Shown here piece after piece: positions 34,993 to 43,703 of a stretch of DNA of 64,000 bases (position 1 is its first letter; every line of letters starts with the position of its first letter). The DNA comes from Sphingobacterium allocomposti (GTDB taxonomy: Bacteria > Bacteroidota > Bacteroidia > Sphingobacteriales > Sphingobacteriaceae), in assembly GCF_008124885.1 (NCBI RefSeq), contig NZ_VNHX01000006.1:109544-173543 (forward strand). Direction: 5' to 3'. The notes under the pieces were generated by a model that was given only the letters and a program-made list of their open reading frames with translations, had not been told where the DNA came from and did no database searches. Both the position numbers and the translations under genes were made by a program.

Positions 34993-35379
34993 ATGTCAAC
35001 AACTAACACTTCAGGAAGAAGAAAAACTGCTGTTGCCCGCATTTACTTAGCTGCTGGTAGCGGAAACATTACCGTAAACGGTAAGGATTATAAAGAATAT
35101 TTCCCAACATTGCCTTTGCAATACATTGTTACACAATCTACAGAAGTAGCTGGTGTTGCAGGAAATTTTGATGTAAAGGTTAACGTTCAAGGTGGAGGTG
35201 TCAAAGGACAAGCAGAAGCGGTACGCTTAGCAATCGCAAAAGCGTTGGTAGAGCTTGACCCAGAGGCGAAACCAGCTTTACGTGCAAAAGGTTTGATGAC
35301 ACGTGACGACCGTATGGTTGAGCGTAAGAAACCAGGACGCCGCAAAGCACGTAGAAGATTCCAATTCAGTAAACGTTAA
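34993..35379 (+). CDS. rpsI: 30S ribosomal protein S9
   Basis: A small-subunit protein whose basic C-terminal tail reaches the P-site tRNA. The 128 residues include GRRKTAVARIYL, GSGNITVNGKDYKEYFP, KGQAEAVRLAIAKALVE, LMTRDDRMVERKKPGRRKARR and the terminal FQFSKR. A real Shine-Dalgarno, AAGGAGAGC, overlaps the rplM stop codon; this is uncommon in this phylum and suggests reinitiation after rplM. Confidence 0.98.
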   Translation: MSTTNTSGRRKTAVARIYLAAGSGNITVNGKDYKEYFPTLPLQYIVTQSTEVAGVAGNFDVKVNVQGGGVKGQAEAVRLAIAKALVELDPEAKPALRAKGLMTRDDRMVERKKPGRRKARRRFQFSKR

Positions 35380-35397
35380 TCAAAGGAGGATCAAAAA

Positions 35398-36204
35398 ATG
35401 GCAAGAACAACTTATCAAGAACTATTGGATGCAGGTGTGCACTTTGGTCACCTTACACGTAAATGGGATCCGAAAATGGCGAAGTACATTTTCATGGAAC
35501 GCAACGGTATCCATATTATCGACTTGAACAAAACCCTTACGAAATTAGAAGAAGCTGCTTCTGCTATCAAACAAATCGTAAAATCAGGTCGTAAAGTTTT
35601 ATTCGTAGCTACGAAAAAACAAGCAAAAGAAATCATCGCTCAACAAGCGAAAGAGGTAAATATGCCTTTCGTTACAGAGCGTTGGTTAGGCGGTATGCTT
35701 ACAAACTTCGCAACAGTGCGTAAGTCTATCAAGAAGATGTCGAACATCGACAAAATGCAAAAAGACGGTACTTACGACGTATTGTCGAAAAAGGAGAAAT
35801 TGATGATTCAACGTGAACGCGTAAAGTTAGAAAACCTTTTAGGAGGTATTGCTGACCTGAACCGTTTACCGGCTGCTTTGTTCATCATCGACGTGAAAAA
35901 AGAACACATCGCTGTTGCCGAAGCAATCAAATTGAACATCCCTACCTTTGCAATGGTAGATACAAACTCTGACCCTTCAAACATCGATTTCCCAATCCCA
36001 GCTAACGATGACGCTACAAAATCAATTAGCTTAATCGCTGGAATTATCGGAAAAGCTATTCAAGAAGGTTTGGAAGAGCGTAAACGTGATAAAGAAGAGG
36101 AAGCTGAAAAAGAAGCTGCTGCCGCTAAAGCTGCAGTAGATAGCGGAGACGCTGCTGAAGCTAACGCTGGAAAACGCCCTCGTAAAGCGAAAGACGGAGA
36201 ATAA
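35398..36204 (+). CDS. rpsB: 30S ribosomal protein S2
   Basis: A late-binding small-subunit protein needed for S1 attachment. Motifs: LLDAGVHFGHLTRKWDPKMAKYIF, GIHIIDLNKTL, FVATKKQAKEII, RWLGGMLTNF, LPAALFIIDVKKEHIAVAEA, VDTNSDPSNIDFPIPANDDA. The 268 residues include a charged Ala/Glu/Lys-rich C-terminal extension (about 225-268) typical of Bacteroidota. A strong Shine-Dalgarno, AAAGGAGG, precedes the ATG. tsf follows, but a terminator-like hairpin and a separate -7 box lie between them. Confidence 0.98.
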   Translation: MARTTYQELLDAGVHFGHLTRKWDPKMAKYIFMERNGIHIIDLNKTLTKLEEAASAIKQIVKSGRKVLFVATKKQAKEIIAQQAKEVNMPFVTERWLGGMLTNFATVRKSIKKMSNIDKMQKDGTYDVLSKKEKLMIQRERVKLENLLGGIADLNRLPAALFIIDVKKEHIAVAEAIKLNIPTFAMVDTNSDPSNIDFPIPANDDATKSISLIAGIIGKAIQEGLEERKRDKEEEAEKEAAAAKAAVDSGDAAEANAGKRPRKAKDGE

Positions 36205-36215
36205 TATTCTGTATT

Positions 36216-36288
36216 AAACCGGATAAACAAGTGTTAGCATTTTTGAAGCTTAGCTTCGGAGCGCCAGCATACGTTTGTCCGGTTTTTT
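36216..36288 (+). terminator. Branched terminator after rpsB
   Basis: AAACCGGA-t-AAAC (36216-36228) pairs with GTTT-g-TCCGGTTT (36273-36285), followed by T. A second hairpin, GAAGC-TTA-GCTTC, sits inside the long loop. Unusually elaborate for a simple terminator. Confidence 0.65.
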
Positions 36289-36330
36289 GTTATTTAACAA
36301 AAAGTTAATGTCCAAGTAGTGCTTAAATGC

Positions 36331-36338
36331 TATACTTG
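36331..36338 (+). promoter_or_regulatory. Possible tsf promoter -7 box
   Basis: TATACTTG, one mismatch to TAnnTTTG, 38 bases before the tsf ATG and after the rpsB terminator. Confidence 0.45.
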
Positions 36339-36376
36339 TACGCTTCGGATTGTAAAATTTTTTAAAGAAATAAAAC

Positions 36377-37213
36377 ATGTCAGTACAAATTTCTGCATCA
36401 GATGTAAACAAATTGCGTCAACAAACTGGCGCCGGTATGATGGATTGTAAAAAAGCGTTAGTAGAAGCTAACGGTGATTTTGAAGCTGCTGTTGACTACC
36501 TTCGTAAAAAAGGAGCTAAAGTAGCCGCTAGCCGTCAGGACCGTGATTCTAACGAAGGTGTGATCATTGCTAAAGCTACAGCTGATGCTAAATCAGGTAT
36601 TGTGGTTGAAGTAAACTGCGAAACAGACTTCGTAGCTAAAAATGCTGATTTCATCGCTTTTGCTGAGAAAATTGCAGAAGTAGCATTAGCAAACAAACCT
36701 GCTTCTCTTGACGATTTAAAATCATTGGAAGTTGACGGTAAAAAAATCGCTGACGCATTGATCGAACAAACCGGTGTTATCGGCGAAAAGATCGACGTTT
36801 CTAAATATGAAACGATCTCGGCCGAGAAAGTTGTCGCATACATCCACGGTAACTACCGTCTAGGTGTGTTGGTTGGTCTTTCAGCTGACGCTGCGGGTGC
36901 AGACGAGGCTGGTAAGGACGTAGCTATGCAGATCGCAGCTATGAACCCTGTAGCTATCGACAAAGACGGTGTAGATGCACATACCATCGAGCGCGAGCTT
37001 GAGATTGCAAAAGAGCAGATCCGCGCGGAAGGTAAACCAGAAGAAATGGTTGAAAAAATCGCCGCTGGAAAATTGAACAAATTCTATAAAGAGTCTACTT
37101 TATTAAATCAGGAATTTGTTAAGGACTCTTCGAAAAATATCGCACAGTTCTTGGATTCAGTATCTAAAGGATTGACTGTCACTGCCTTCAAACGTGTACA
37201 ATTAGGCGCTTAA
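36377..37213 (+). CDS. tsf: Translation elongation factor Ts
   Basis: The guanine-nucleotide exchange factor for EF-Tu. The 278-residue product has the N-terminal UBA-like part with the EF-Tu contact TGAGMMDCKKALVEANGDFEAAVDYLR (residues 16-42), then the core with VVEVNCETDFVAKN and YIHGNYRLGVLVGL. Length and motifs are regular. AT-rich, highly expressed codon use like the ribosomal-protein genes. It is the usual neighbour of rpsB and ends in a strong terminator. Confidence 0.98.
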   Translation: MSVQISASDVNKLRQQTGAGMMDCKKALVEANGDFEAAVDYLRKKGAKVAASRQDRDSNEGVIIAKATADAKSGIVVEVNCETDFVAKNADFIAFAEKIAEVALANKPASLDDLKSLEVDGKKIADALIEQTGVIGEKIDVSKYETISAEKVVAYIHGNYRLGVLVGLSADAAGADEAGKDVAMQIAAMNPVAIDKDGVDAHTIERELEIAKEQIRAEGKPEEMVEKIAAGKLNKFYKESTLLNQEFVKDSSKNIAQFLDSVSKGLTVTAFKRVQLGA

Positions 37214-37257
37214 TCTTAAGCATTCTCAAACCTATACGAAGGTAAAACCTTTTTTCT

Positions 37258-37290
37258 AAAGCCCGTCCTGCAGACGGGCTTTATTTTATT
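37258..37290 (+). terminator. tsf terminator
   Basis: AAAGCCCGTC / GACGGGCTTT, ten perfect pairs, loop CTGCA, followed by TATTTTATT. Confidence 0.85.
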
Positions 37291-37327
37291 CGGATGTTTT
37301 TTCTAGCTTTGATAAAACATATACCGC

Positions 37328-38422
37328 ATGAAAAAAACAAACCTTATCCAGATAGTAAGCGTCATATTCTTTGGCCTTTCCATCTACGCAGCCTCGGCTC
37401 AACAGACCATTCTCAGTTCGCGACTCCCTGTTCAGGGGAGGGCTTTCTCGTCGGCTCCGCGTTTTCACCGTGTAGACACCACGAAATACCGGAATCTGCC
37501 GCCCGCAGTAAAAAAACTGTATACGCATTCCGCCGGTCTCTTTACCTCGTTTAAAAGCAATACCACCAAGCTTTCGATCGCATGGGAAACGGTAGATGCG
37601 GAGTTGGGCAACAACGCTACCCCAATCATGTCCCGCGGTTTTGACGTTTATGTCAAAGAGAGCGATGGATGGCACTTCGCCGGCGTAGCCCGTCCGGATC
37701 TAGACAGTGCGATAAGCACCTCGACGATGGTAGAGCACATGGAAAACACGGAAAAAGAGTTTTTGCTATACTTTCCGCTGTACAAGGAACTGGTCGACTT
37801 CAAACTGTTGATTGACGAGGGAGCGTCGTTCGAACCAATCACACAGTCTTTTGATAAAAAAGTTGTTGTTTATGGTTCAAGCATCGTACACGGCGCCTCG
37901 GCAAGCCGTCCCGGACTTGCCTATCCAGCCAAGCTGAGCCGAAAACTAAATGCCAACGTGGTCAACCTTGGTGTAAGCGGCAGCGCACGTATGGAACCGG
38001 CTGTCGCCGATATGCTTAACGACATAGACGCGCCCGATTTGATCGTTATGGACTGTGTTCCAAATAGCAGCCCCCAACAGGTGGCCGATCGCACCTTTGC
38101 GTTCGTTCAACGTCTCCGTCAGGCTCATCCGAACGTTCCGATATTGCTTATCGAAAGTATCACCCGACAGGTGGGCAACTACAATATGCAGAGGAAACAG
38201 CGACTCGCCGACCAGAACGCAAACTTCAGGAAAGAATATGAGCGGCTGTTGGCGGCGGGGTATAAAAACCTGCATTATATCGCGACAGACCACCTGATCG
38301 GTGACGATACTGAAGGCACCGTTGACGGTACGCACCCTACAGATGTCGGTTTCGAAAGGATGGTAGACATCATCCAACCAAAAATGGAGTCGATATTAAA
38401 AACCGGCAAAGCGGAACTCTAA
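37328..38422 (+). CDS. Exported SGNH/GDSL hydrolase with N-terminal beta domain
   Basis: A 364-residue exported protein (signal NLIQIVSVIFFGLSIYAASA). Residues of about 45-170 form the N-terminal beta-sandwich typical of this SGNH subfamily (YRNLPPAVKKLYTHSAG; TKLSIAWET; GFDVYVK). The hydrolase domain follows: YGSSIVHGASASRPG at residues 182-196 with the nucleophilic Ser184 or Ser185, NLGVSGSARM, MDCVPNS, and VDGTHPTDVGFERM with Asp333 and His336. Relatives are carbohydrate esterases or uncharacterised. Distinct from the shorter SGNH protein at 19245. It is a single-gene unit. Confidence 0.87.
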   Translation: MKKTNLIQIVSVIFFGLSIYAASAQQTILSSRLPVQGRAFSSAPRFHRVDTTKYRNLPPAVKKLYTHSAGLFTSFKSNTTKLSIAWETVDAELGNNATPIMSRGFDVYVKESDGWHFAGVARPDLDSAISTSTMVEHMENTEKEFLLYFPLYKELVDFKLLIDEGASFEPITQSFDKKVVVYGSSIVHGASASRPGLAYPAKLSRKLNANVVNLGVSGSARMEPAVADMLNDIDAPDLIVMDCVPNSSPQQVADRTFAFVQRLRQAHPNVPILLIESITRQVGNYNMQRKQRLADQNANFRKEYERLLAAGYKNLHYIATDHLIGDDTEGTVDGTHPTDVGFERMVDIIQPKMESILKTGKAEL

Positions 38423-38746
38423 AAAGGTTTCTTGCGGTCCGTAGGTGCCTGCTGGCCTACGGACCGCCTACACGAAAGAGCCCGTGGAGTCCCTCCCGTG
38501 CTATGTTCTCGGGAATGCCAACTTTACACGAAGAAGAAGGCGTCCGCGACATCGCCCCGAGTTCCTCCTACGGTGACGACGTTCATTAATTCTTCTCCCG
38601 AAATACATATCCAGGTTTTGATAGCAGCCATAAAAGCATAAATATGATCAACGGCCGTCACGTGAAGAAAAATTGACAATTAACTTGAATCCGTCCGTTT
38701 TTTTAACCCAACAAAATCCTTATTTTGGCCCCACCAAGGGCACGTC
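38423..38746. other. Intergenic stretch with a 12-bp hairpin at 38434-38467
   Basis: GCGGTCCGTAGG / CCTACGGACCGC, 12 perfect pairs, starts 12 bases after the hydrolase stop and is a probable terminator despite lacking a T-run. The rest has no supported gene. The ORF at 38432-38641 is in the hairpin and shows no family resemblance. AT-rich sequence before 38747 may hold the transporter promoter. Confidence 0.5.
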
Positions 38747-39814
38747 ATGAAATACAAACAAATCAATAACAATTCTATCAACCAAGTGATGCTGATTATT
38801 ATCATCATCCTGATCTGTATATTGGTTTTTAAGAATCTTCTTTATTATCTACCGGGATTCTTAGGTGCCACCACACTGTATATCCTCTTCCGGAAATCCT
38901 ACTTCCGTCTGACAGAGATCAGACGCTGGAACCGTTCGCTGACCAGCGGCCTGTTTATCATCCTTTCGATTATTTTTATCGTCCTTCCCATTTGGGCTTT
39001 GATAGACTACCTGGTACCCCAGATAAATCATTCCCTCGAAAACAAGGAAGAAATCGTCGCCAAGTTCAATACGCTGAAGACGTACATGAGCGATAAGCCT
39101 TTTTTAAAAGATATTGACATGTCCGACACGGCGCTGCTCGGTTTTCTACAACGCCTGACCCGTTATGTCCCCAACATCATTAACTCTGTGGCGGAAGTCG
39201 CCGTAAACATCATAGTTACCTTCTTCGTCCTTTACTTTATGCAGGTACATGCCAAACGTATGGAAGCAACCCTCTACAGAGCACTCCCTTTCAGCCGCGA
39301 AAGCAAACGGGAAATTTGGGACGAGGTGAATCTAATGGTCCGATCGAATGCAATTGGGATTCCTATATTGGGATTTTGCCAGGGTATTGTCGCCATGATC
39401 GGCTATTGGATATTCGGCATTGAAAACTTCGTACTACTTGGCCTGCTTACCGGAATATCGTCTATTGTGCCTATTCTGGGAACGATGACCATCTATATTC
39501 CCATCTGCGCCATCACACTGGCCGCGGGGCAGACAGGTAATGCTGTCGGACTATTTATTTATTGTTTTATCCTTGTTGGAGGTATAGACAACGTATTACG
39601 GTTCACTATTTTGAAGACTATCGGGAACGTTCCTCCCATGATTACGGTCTTTGGGGTATTACTGGGCCTTAATATGTTCGGCATGCTTGGTCTGATATTC
39701 GGCCCCCTGATTCTTTCGTCGATTGGTGTCCTCATTAAAGTGTATAGCCAGGAATACGGAAAAGGGGTTGTCAGAAATGCCATTGAGCACCCTGAAGATG
39801 ACCTGGAAGCATAG
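38747..39814 (+). CDS. AI-2E family transporter (TqsA/PerM/YdiK-like)
   Basis: A 355-residue polytopic inner-membrane protein of the AI-2E transporter superfamily, first linked to autoinducer-2 export but including Na+/H+ antiporters and unknown permeases. Membrane segments are seen at about residues 13-45, 61-83, 145-170, and 205-325. The conserved C-terminal part has VLLGLLTGISSIVPILGTM, GIDNVLRFTILKTIG and FGMLGLIFGPLILS. There is no quorum-sensing gene nearby, so the substrate is unknown. Confidence 0.88.
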   Translation: MKYKQINNNSINQVMLIIIIILICILVFKNLLYYLPGFLGATTLYILFRKSYFRLTEIRRWNRSLTSGLFIILSIIFIVLPIWALIDYLVPQINHSLENKEEIVAKFNTLKTYMSDKPFLKDIDMSDTALLGFLQRLTRYVPNIINSVAEVAVNIIVTFFVLYFMQVHAKRMEATLYRALPFSRESKREIWDEVNLMVRSNAIGIPILGFCQGIVAMIGYWIFGIENFVLLGLLTGISSIVPILGTMTIYIPICAITLAAGQTGNAVGLFIYCFILVGGIDNVLRFTILKTIGNVPPMITVFGVLLGLNMFGMLGLIFGPLILSSIGVLIKVYSQEYGKGVVRNAIEHPEDDLEA

Positions 39815-39886
39815 CCCCCCCGTGCACTTTCTGCTTTTCAGCAAGAAATGGATTTTATTTAAGCTGGCTAAAAGCGACCTTTGAAT

Positions 39887-40750
39887 ATGGAAAAGCTACA
39901 ACATATGGTTAATTATGAGCGCATAGCTTCTGCTATCGCCTTTGTCCAGCAGCATTTCAAAGAGCAGCCTTCACTGTCGGATATAGCGGGGCACGTGCAT
40001 ATCAGTCCGGAGCATTTCCAACGGATGTTTCAGGAATGGGCCGGTACAAGTCCAAAGAAATTTCTACAGTATATCACATTGCAACACGCCAAGATGCTTC
40101 TGTCGGAAGGAAAAAACAGCCTGTTTGAAGCAGCTTTCGACACGGGACTGTCGAGCACGAGCAGACTGCATGATCTTTTCATTAAGATCGAGGGCATGAC
40201 ACCTGCCGAATATAAACATGGCGGACGGAGCCTAAATCTAACCTACGCCTACTACCCTACCCCATTCGGCAACACACTTATTGCTTCTACGGAGAAAGGT
40301 ATCTGTGCCGTCGCATTTGAAGATGATGCGGGCGAAGCATTACGGCAACTACGGGTCAAGTATCCTAACGCTTCGTTTGCCCATAAGGAGGAGGGAATGC
40401 ATCAGGCCGTGCTTACCTTCTTTAACAAAGATTGGGATAACCTGCAGGAAATTAAACTTCATCTCCGCGGAACAACTTTCCAGCTAAAGGTATGGGAAGC
40501 CTTGCTAAAGATCCCTGCCGGCAAGCTCGCCAGTTATCAGCAGGTGGCCGAGACTCTTCATCATAAGCGCGCGTCACGGGCAGTTGGCAACGCCATTGGC
40601 AGCAACCCTATAGCCTATCTCATCCCCTGCCATCGCGTCATTCAGACGTCCGGCGTGCTGGGCGGATATCGGTGGGGAACGGTACGTAAAAAAGCGCTCA
40701 TAGCGTGGGAAAGTGCTTTAACACTAAACAATGAAGATGGAACTCTTTGA
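39887..40750 (+). CDS. Ada-like protein: AraC-type DNA-binding domain fused to O6-methylguanine-DNA methyltransferase
   Basis: A 287-residue fusion. Residues of about 8-105 form an AraC-type double helix-turn-helix (LSDIAGHVHISPEHFQRMFQEWAGTSPKKFLQYI; AAFDTGLSSTSRLHDLFIKIEGMTPAEYK). Residues of about 115-285 form the methyltransferase with the acceptor Cys248 in IPCHRVIQTSG and the RAVGNAIGSNP motif. The zinc-binding N-terminal domain of classical Ada, which takes methyl groups from phosphotriesters to switch on the regulator, is missing. The alkB gene overlaps by 20 bases. The ATG at 39887 is preferred over an upstream TTG. Confidence 0.92.
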   Translation: MEKLQHMVNYERIASAIAFVQQHFKEQPSLSDIAGHVHISPEHFQRMFQEWAGTSPKKFLQYITLQHAKMLLSEGKNSLFEAAFDTGLSSTSRLHDLFIKIEGMTPAEYKHGGRSLNLTYAYYPTPFGNTLIASTEKGICAVAFEDDAGEALRQLRVKYPNASFAHKEEGMHQAVLTFFNKDWDNLQEIKLHLRGTTFQLKVWEALLKIPAGKLASYQQVAETLHHKRASRAVGNAIGSNPIAYLIPCHRVIQTSGVLGGYRWGTVRKKALIAWESALTLNNEDGTL

Positions 40751-41366
40751 TCAGAAGGCCGACTCCGGCAAAAACTACCTCCCGCAGGACGGTACCGTAA
40801 ACTATTATGGCAGAATCTTCACCCGCGACGAGGCTGACGACTACTACACACAACTGTTAGCAGCGCTCGATTGGCAGCATGATGAGGCGATCATCTTCGG
40901 CAAACACATTGTTACCAAACGCAAAGTAGCCTGGTATGGAGACCAACCTTTCAGCTATACGTACTCCGGCATATTAAAACGTGCCAGCCTCTGGCATCCA
41001 CTCCTCCTGGCAATCAAACGCCAGGTTGAAGACCTGTCCGGTGAGCGCTTTAACTCCTGCCTATGCAATCTCTATCACGATGGATCAGAAGGTATGGCCT
41101 GGCATAGCGACGGCGAAAAAGATCTCAAAAAGCATGGCGCGATCGCTTCTGTCACGTTCGGTGCAGAACGCCGGTTCGGCTTTAAGCATAAGACAACCAA
41201 AGAAACAGTATATCTGCAGCTTGAGCACGGCAGCCTTTTGGTGATGAAAGATCAGACACAGGACCATTGGTTACATCGCCTCCCCCCGGCCACAAAGGTT
41301 ACAACACCGCGGATCAACCTTACATTCAGAACAATTATGGCATCGAACGTTGATACGCCTGCATAA
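40731..41366 (+). CDS. alkB: AlkB-type alpha-ketoglutarate-dependent dioxygenase
   Basis: Removes methyl groups from 1-methyladenine and 3-methylcytosine by oxidation, using Fe(II) and 2-oxoglutarate. The 211-residue product has the metal triad His125 and Asp127 in GMAWHSDGEKDL and His182 in HWLHRLPP, and a 2-oxoglutarate-binding Arg in INLTFRTI. The pattern NLYHDGSEGMAWHSD is that of the ALKBH2/3-like group. It overlaps the Ada-like gene by 20 bases, forming a two-gene alkylation-repair operon that the Ada-like protein may regulate. Confidence 0.93.
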   Translation: MKMELFDQKADSGKNYLPQDGTVNYYGRIFTRDEADDYYTQLLAALDWQHDEAIIFGKHIVTKRKVAWYGDQPFSYTYSGILKRASLWHPLLLAIKRQVEDLSGERFNSCLCNLYHDGSEGMAWHSDGEKDLKKHGAIASVTFGAERRFGFKHKTTKETVYLQLEHGSLLVMKDQTQDHWLHRLPPATKVTTPRINLTFRTIMASNVDTPA

Positions 41367-41565
41367 ACAGGGCCTCCTTCCAACAAAACCCTGAATATCA
41401 AAAAATTGTCACAAGGTTCGATATTTGTTAGTTTTCAATCATCTTACCGCGTCCGGACCGAACAGCACGTGTTTTCGGCGCGTTTTTTCGTAGCTTGTAT
41501 AGATCAGGGCGTACACGAAGTGCTCTCATCAATACGATTAACAACACGAATCAATAACGACACAT

Positions 41566-42309
41566 ATGAAAAAGCTAGAAAACAAGGTGGCTCTTGTAAC
41601 CGGTGGAGCATCCGGGATTGGCAAAGCGATTGTAGAAACGTTCATAAAAGCAGGAGCAAAAGTGGTGGTCGCCGATCTGAATGAAAAGCTGGGCCATGAA
41701 ATGGTCAATGGCGACGGCGATGGAAATATAGTGTTCATCAAAGCCGACGCTTCATCTCCCGAGGATAATAAAAAGATTGTAGATGCCGCTATAGAAAACT
41801 TCGGTGCCTTACATATCGCCGTGAACAACGCCGGCATCGGAGGGGCCGCAGCCACTGTAGGCGACTATCCCATAGACTCATGGAACAAAGTTATTGCGAT
41901 AAACCTTAATGGTGTATTCTATGGAATGCATTACCAGCTGCCGGAAATCGAAAAGGTTGGCGGATCTATCATCAACATGGCTTCTATATTAGGCAGCGTG
42001 GGATTTGCACAGTCTTCCGCGTACGTAGCCGCGAAGCACGGCGTCGTCGGCCTTACGAAATCAGCCGCGTGGGAATATGGTGCCCGGGGCGTCCGCATTA
42101 ATGCCATTGGCCCTGGATTTATATCCACGCCTTTAATCGACGACAATCTTGACGAAGAAACACAACAATACTTAGCTTCACAGCACGCCATGCAAAGATT
42201 AGGAAAGCCGGAAGAGGTGGCTGAACTGGCATTGTGGTTAGCTTCCGATAAGTCCAGCTTTGTTACGGGCAGTTACTACCCCGTAGATGGCGGATACTTA
42301 GCGAAATAG
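41566..42309 (+). CDS. Short-chain dehydrogenase/reductase
   Basis: A 247-residue classical SDR: NAD(P)-binding VTGGASGIGKAI at about residues 10-21, VNNAGIGG near 87-94, the catalytic Ser before Tyr153 and Lys157 (SSAYVAAKHG), and the usual NAIGPGFISTPL after it. An acidic residue after the second strand (VVVADLNEK) favours NAD. Substrate unknown; relatives include glucose-1-dehydrogenase-like and 3-oxoacyl reductases. It is a single-gene unit, convergent with folC; a hairpin (GAGCGC...GCGCTC, 42378-42402) overlaps the folC stop. Confidence 0.9.
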   Translation: MKKLENKVALVTGGASGIGKAIVETFIKAGAKVVVADLNEKLGHEMVNGDGDGNIVFIKADASSPEDNKKIVDAAIENFGALHIAVNNAGIGGAAATVGDYPIDSWNKVIAINLNGVFYGMHYQLPEIEKVGGSIINMASILGSVGFAQSSAYVAAKHGVVGLTKSAAWEYGARGVRINAIGPGFISTPLIDDNLDEETQQYLASQHAMQRLGKPEEVAELALWLASDKSSFVTGSYYPVDGGYLAK

Positions 42310-42392
42310 GTTGCGGCGGAAAGCTATAGTGCGACAGCAAGGGAAAGAGCGGGGGCGCGGAACACGAAAAACTTTATGAGCGCATAATCTTA

Positions 42393-43703
42393 TTACGCGC
42401 TCGTATGCTCTTTCAGCACTTCAGCCACCACGAAGGTGCTGCCGCCCACAAAGATAAGGTCTCCGTTGGTATACGCTGATCTTGCGGCGGTCAGCGCTTC
42501 CAAAACCGAGTTATAGGCATCGCCGGATAAACGGTAGTCGGATGCCGCAGCTTGAAGGTCTTCAGACGACATCGCCCGCGGCATATCCGGGCTGCTGAAA
42601 TAGTAAACCGCGTCTTTGGGCAGTTGGGGCAGCATATGCGCTAAATCTTTGTCGCGCATGGCGCCGATGATGATATGAAGGCTATTATACGTTAGCTGTT
42701 GCAGGTTGGCTACTACTTCGCGAATACCGTCTTCGTTGTGTCCCGTATCACATATTGTCCACGGGTCTGTGGCTAGTGTCTGCCAGCGTCCCTGAAGTCC
42801 CGTTCGCGCTTTGACGGTCTGCAAGCCTTCCCGTACATGGGCGTCAGCGATCGACCAACCCCGCAGACGCATTACATCGACGGCCGTCAAAACTCCCAGT
42901 AAGTTTTTTTGCTGATAAAGTCCCGAAAGGGCCATTTCCCACTCCTCGATTCGTCCCGTGGATAGATCCTCTACCCGTACGAGTAGACCTTCTCCTGTCC
43001 GGCTGGCTTCAACAGCCCGCCGTTCGTCCGTTGCAAACCGCAATGAAACCTCCATTTCTTTCGCTTTATCTTCGAAGATATGCGCGATGGTTTCATTGCG
43101 CTCGGAGACAACAGCCGGAACGTTGCACTTCATGATCCCAGCTTTCTCGGAAGCGATTTCTGCCAACGTATTTCCCAGCATATTCATATGGTCCATGCCG
43201 ATGTTTGTGATGACAGACAGTTCTGGCACGATGACATTTGTGCTGTCCAGACGTCCGCCTAACCCAACCTCTACGATGGCTATATCCACGTCCTCCTTCG
43301 CAAAACAATCAAACGCCAATGCCACCGTCACCTCAAAAAAGGACGGCTCGACACTCTCTATAAGTTCTTTATGTGTATTGACAAATGCGATCACCTGGTC
43401 CTGCGAAATCATCGCGCCGTTTACCCGTATGCGCTCCCTGAAGTCGACCAGATGTGGCGACGTGTAAAGCCCTGTCTTATAACCGGCAGCGGAAAAAATA
43501 GAAGCCAACATATGCGACGTCGATCCCTTGCCGTTTGTGCCGGCGACATGAATAGACTTGAATTTGTGATGGGGATTACCAAGGGCTTTACATAGCTCAA
43601 TGGTGTTGTGTAAATCCTTCTTAAACGCGCTTGATCCGTCGCGTGTAAACATGGGCAACCGAGCGAAAAGATACTCGATTACCTCATCATATGTTTTCAT
43701 CAT
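42393..43703 (-). CDS. folC: Bifunctional folylpolyglutamate synthase / dihydrofolate synthase
   Basis: Adds glutamate to dihydropteroate and to folates. The 436-residue Mur-ligase-type enzyme has the P-loop HVAGTNGKGSTSHMLAS near residues 51-67, the TSPHLVDFRERIRVNG motif, VGLGGRLDSTNV, NIGMDHMNMLG and a C-terminal ligase domain with CDTGHNEDGI. All hallmark motifs are intact. Its ATG directly follows the stop of the TonB-like gene (TAA then ATG), which implies translational coupling to the ExbB-ExbD-TonB group, a curious partner for a folate enzyme. Confidence 0.96.
   Translation of the reverse strand: MMKTYDEVIEYLFARLPMFTRDGSSAFKKDLHNTIELCKALGNPHHKFKSIHVAGTNGKGSTSHMLASIFSAAGYKTGLYTSPHLVDFRERIRVNGAMISQDQVIAFVNTHKELIESVEPSFFEVTVALAFDCFAKEDVDIAIVEVGLGGRLDSTNVIVPELSVITNIGMDHMNMLGNTLAEIASEKAGIMKCNVPAVVSERNETIAHIFEDKAKEMEVSLRFATDERRAVEASRTGEGLLVRVEDLSTGRIEEWEMALSGLYQQKNLLGVLTAVDVMRLRGWSIADAHVREGLQTVKARTGLQGRWQTLATDPWTICDTGHNEDGIREVVANLQQLTYNSLHIIIGAMRDKDLAHMLPQLPKDAVYYFSSPDMPRAMSSEDLQAAASDYRLSGDAYNSVLEALTAARSAYTNGDLIFVGGSTFVVAEVLKEHTSA

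Noticed and set aside
38432..38641. ORF of 69 codons after the SGNH hydrolase gene
   Set aside because: It runs through the terminator-like hairpin, has an odd composition and resembles no family.
42378..42402. Hairpin overlapping the folC stop codon as a regulatory element
   Set aside because: It has a mismatch near the centre, no T-run, and lies between convergent genes, so a weak shared terminator is the more ordinary reading.
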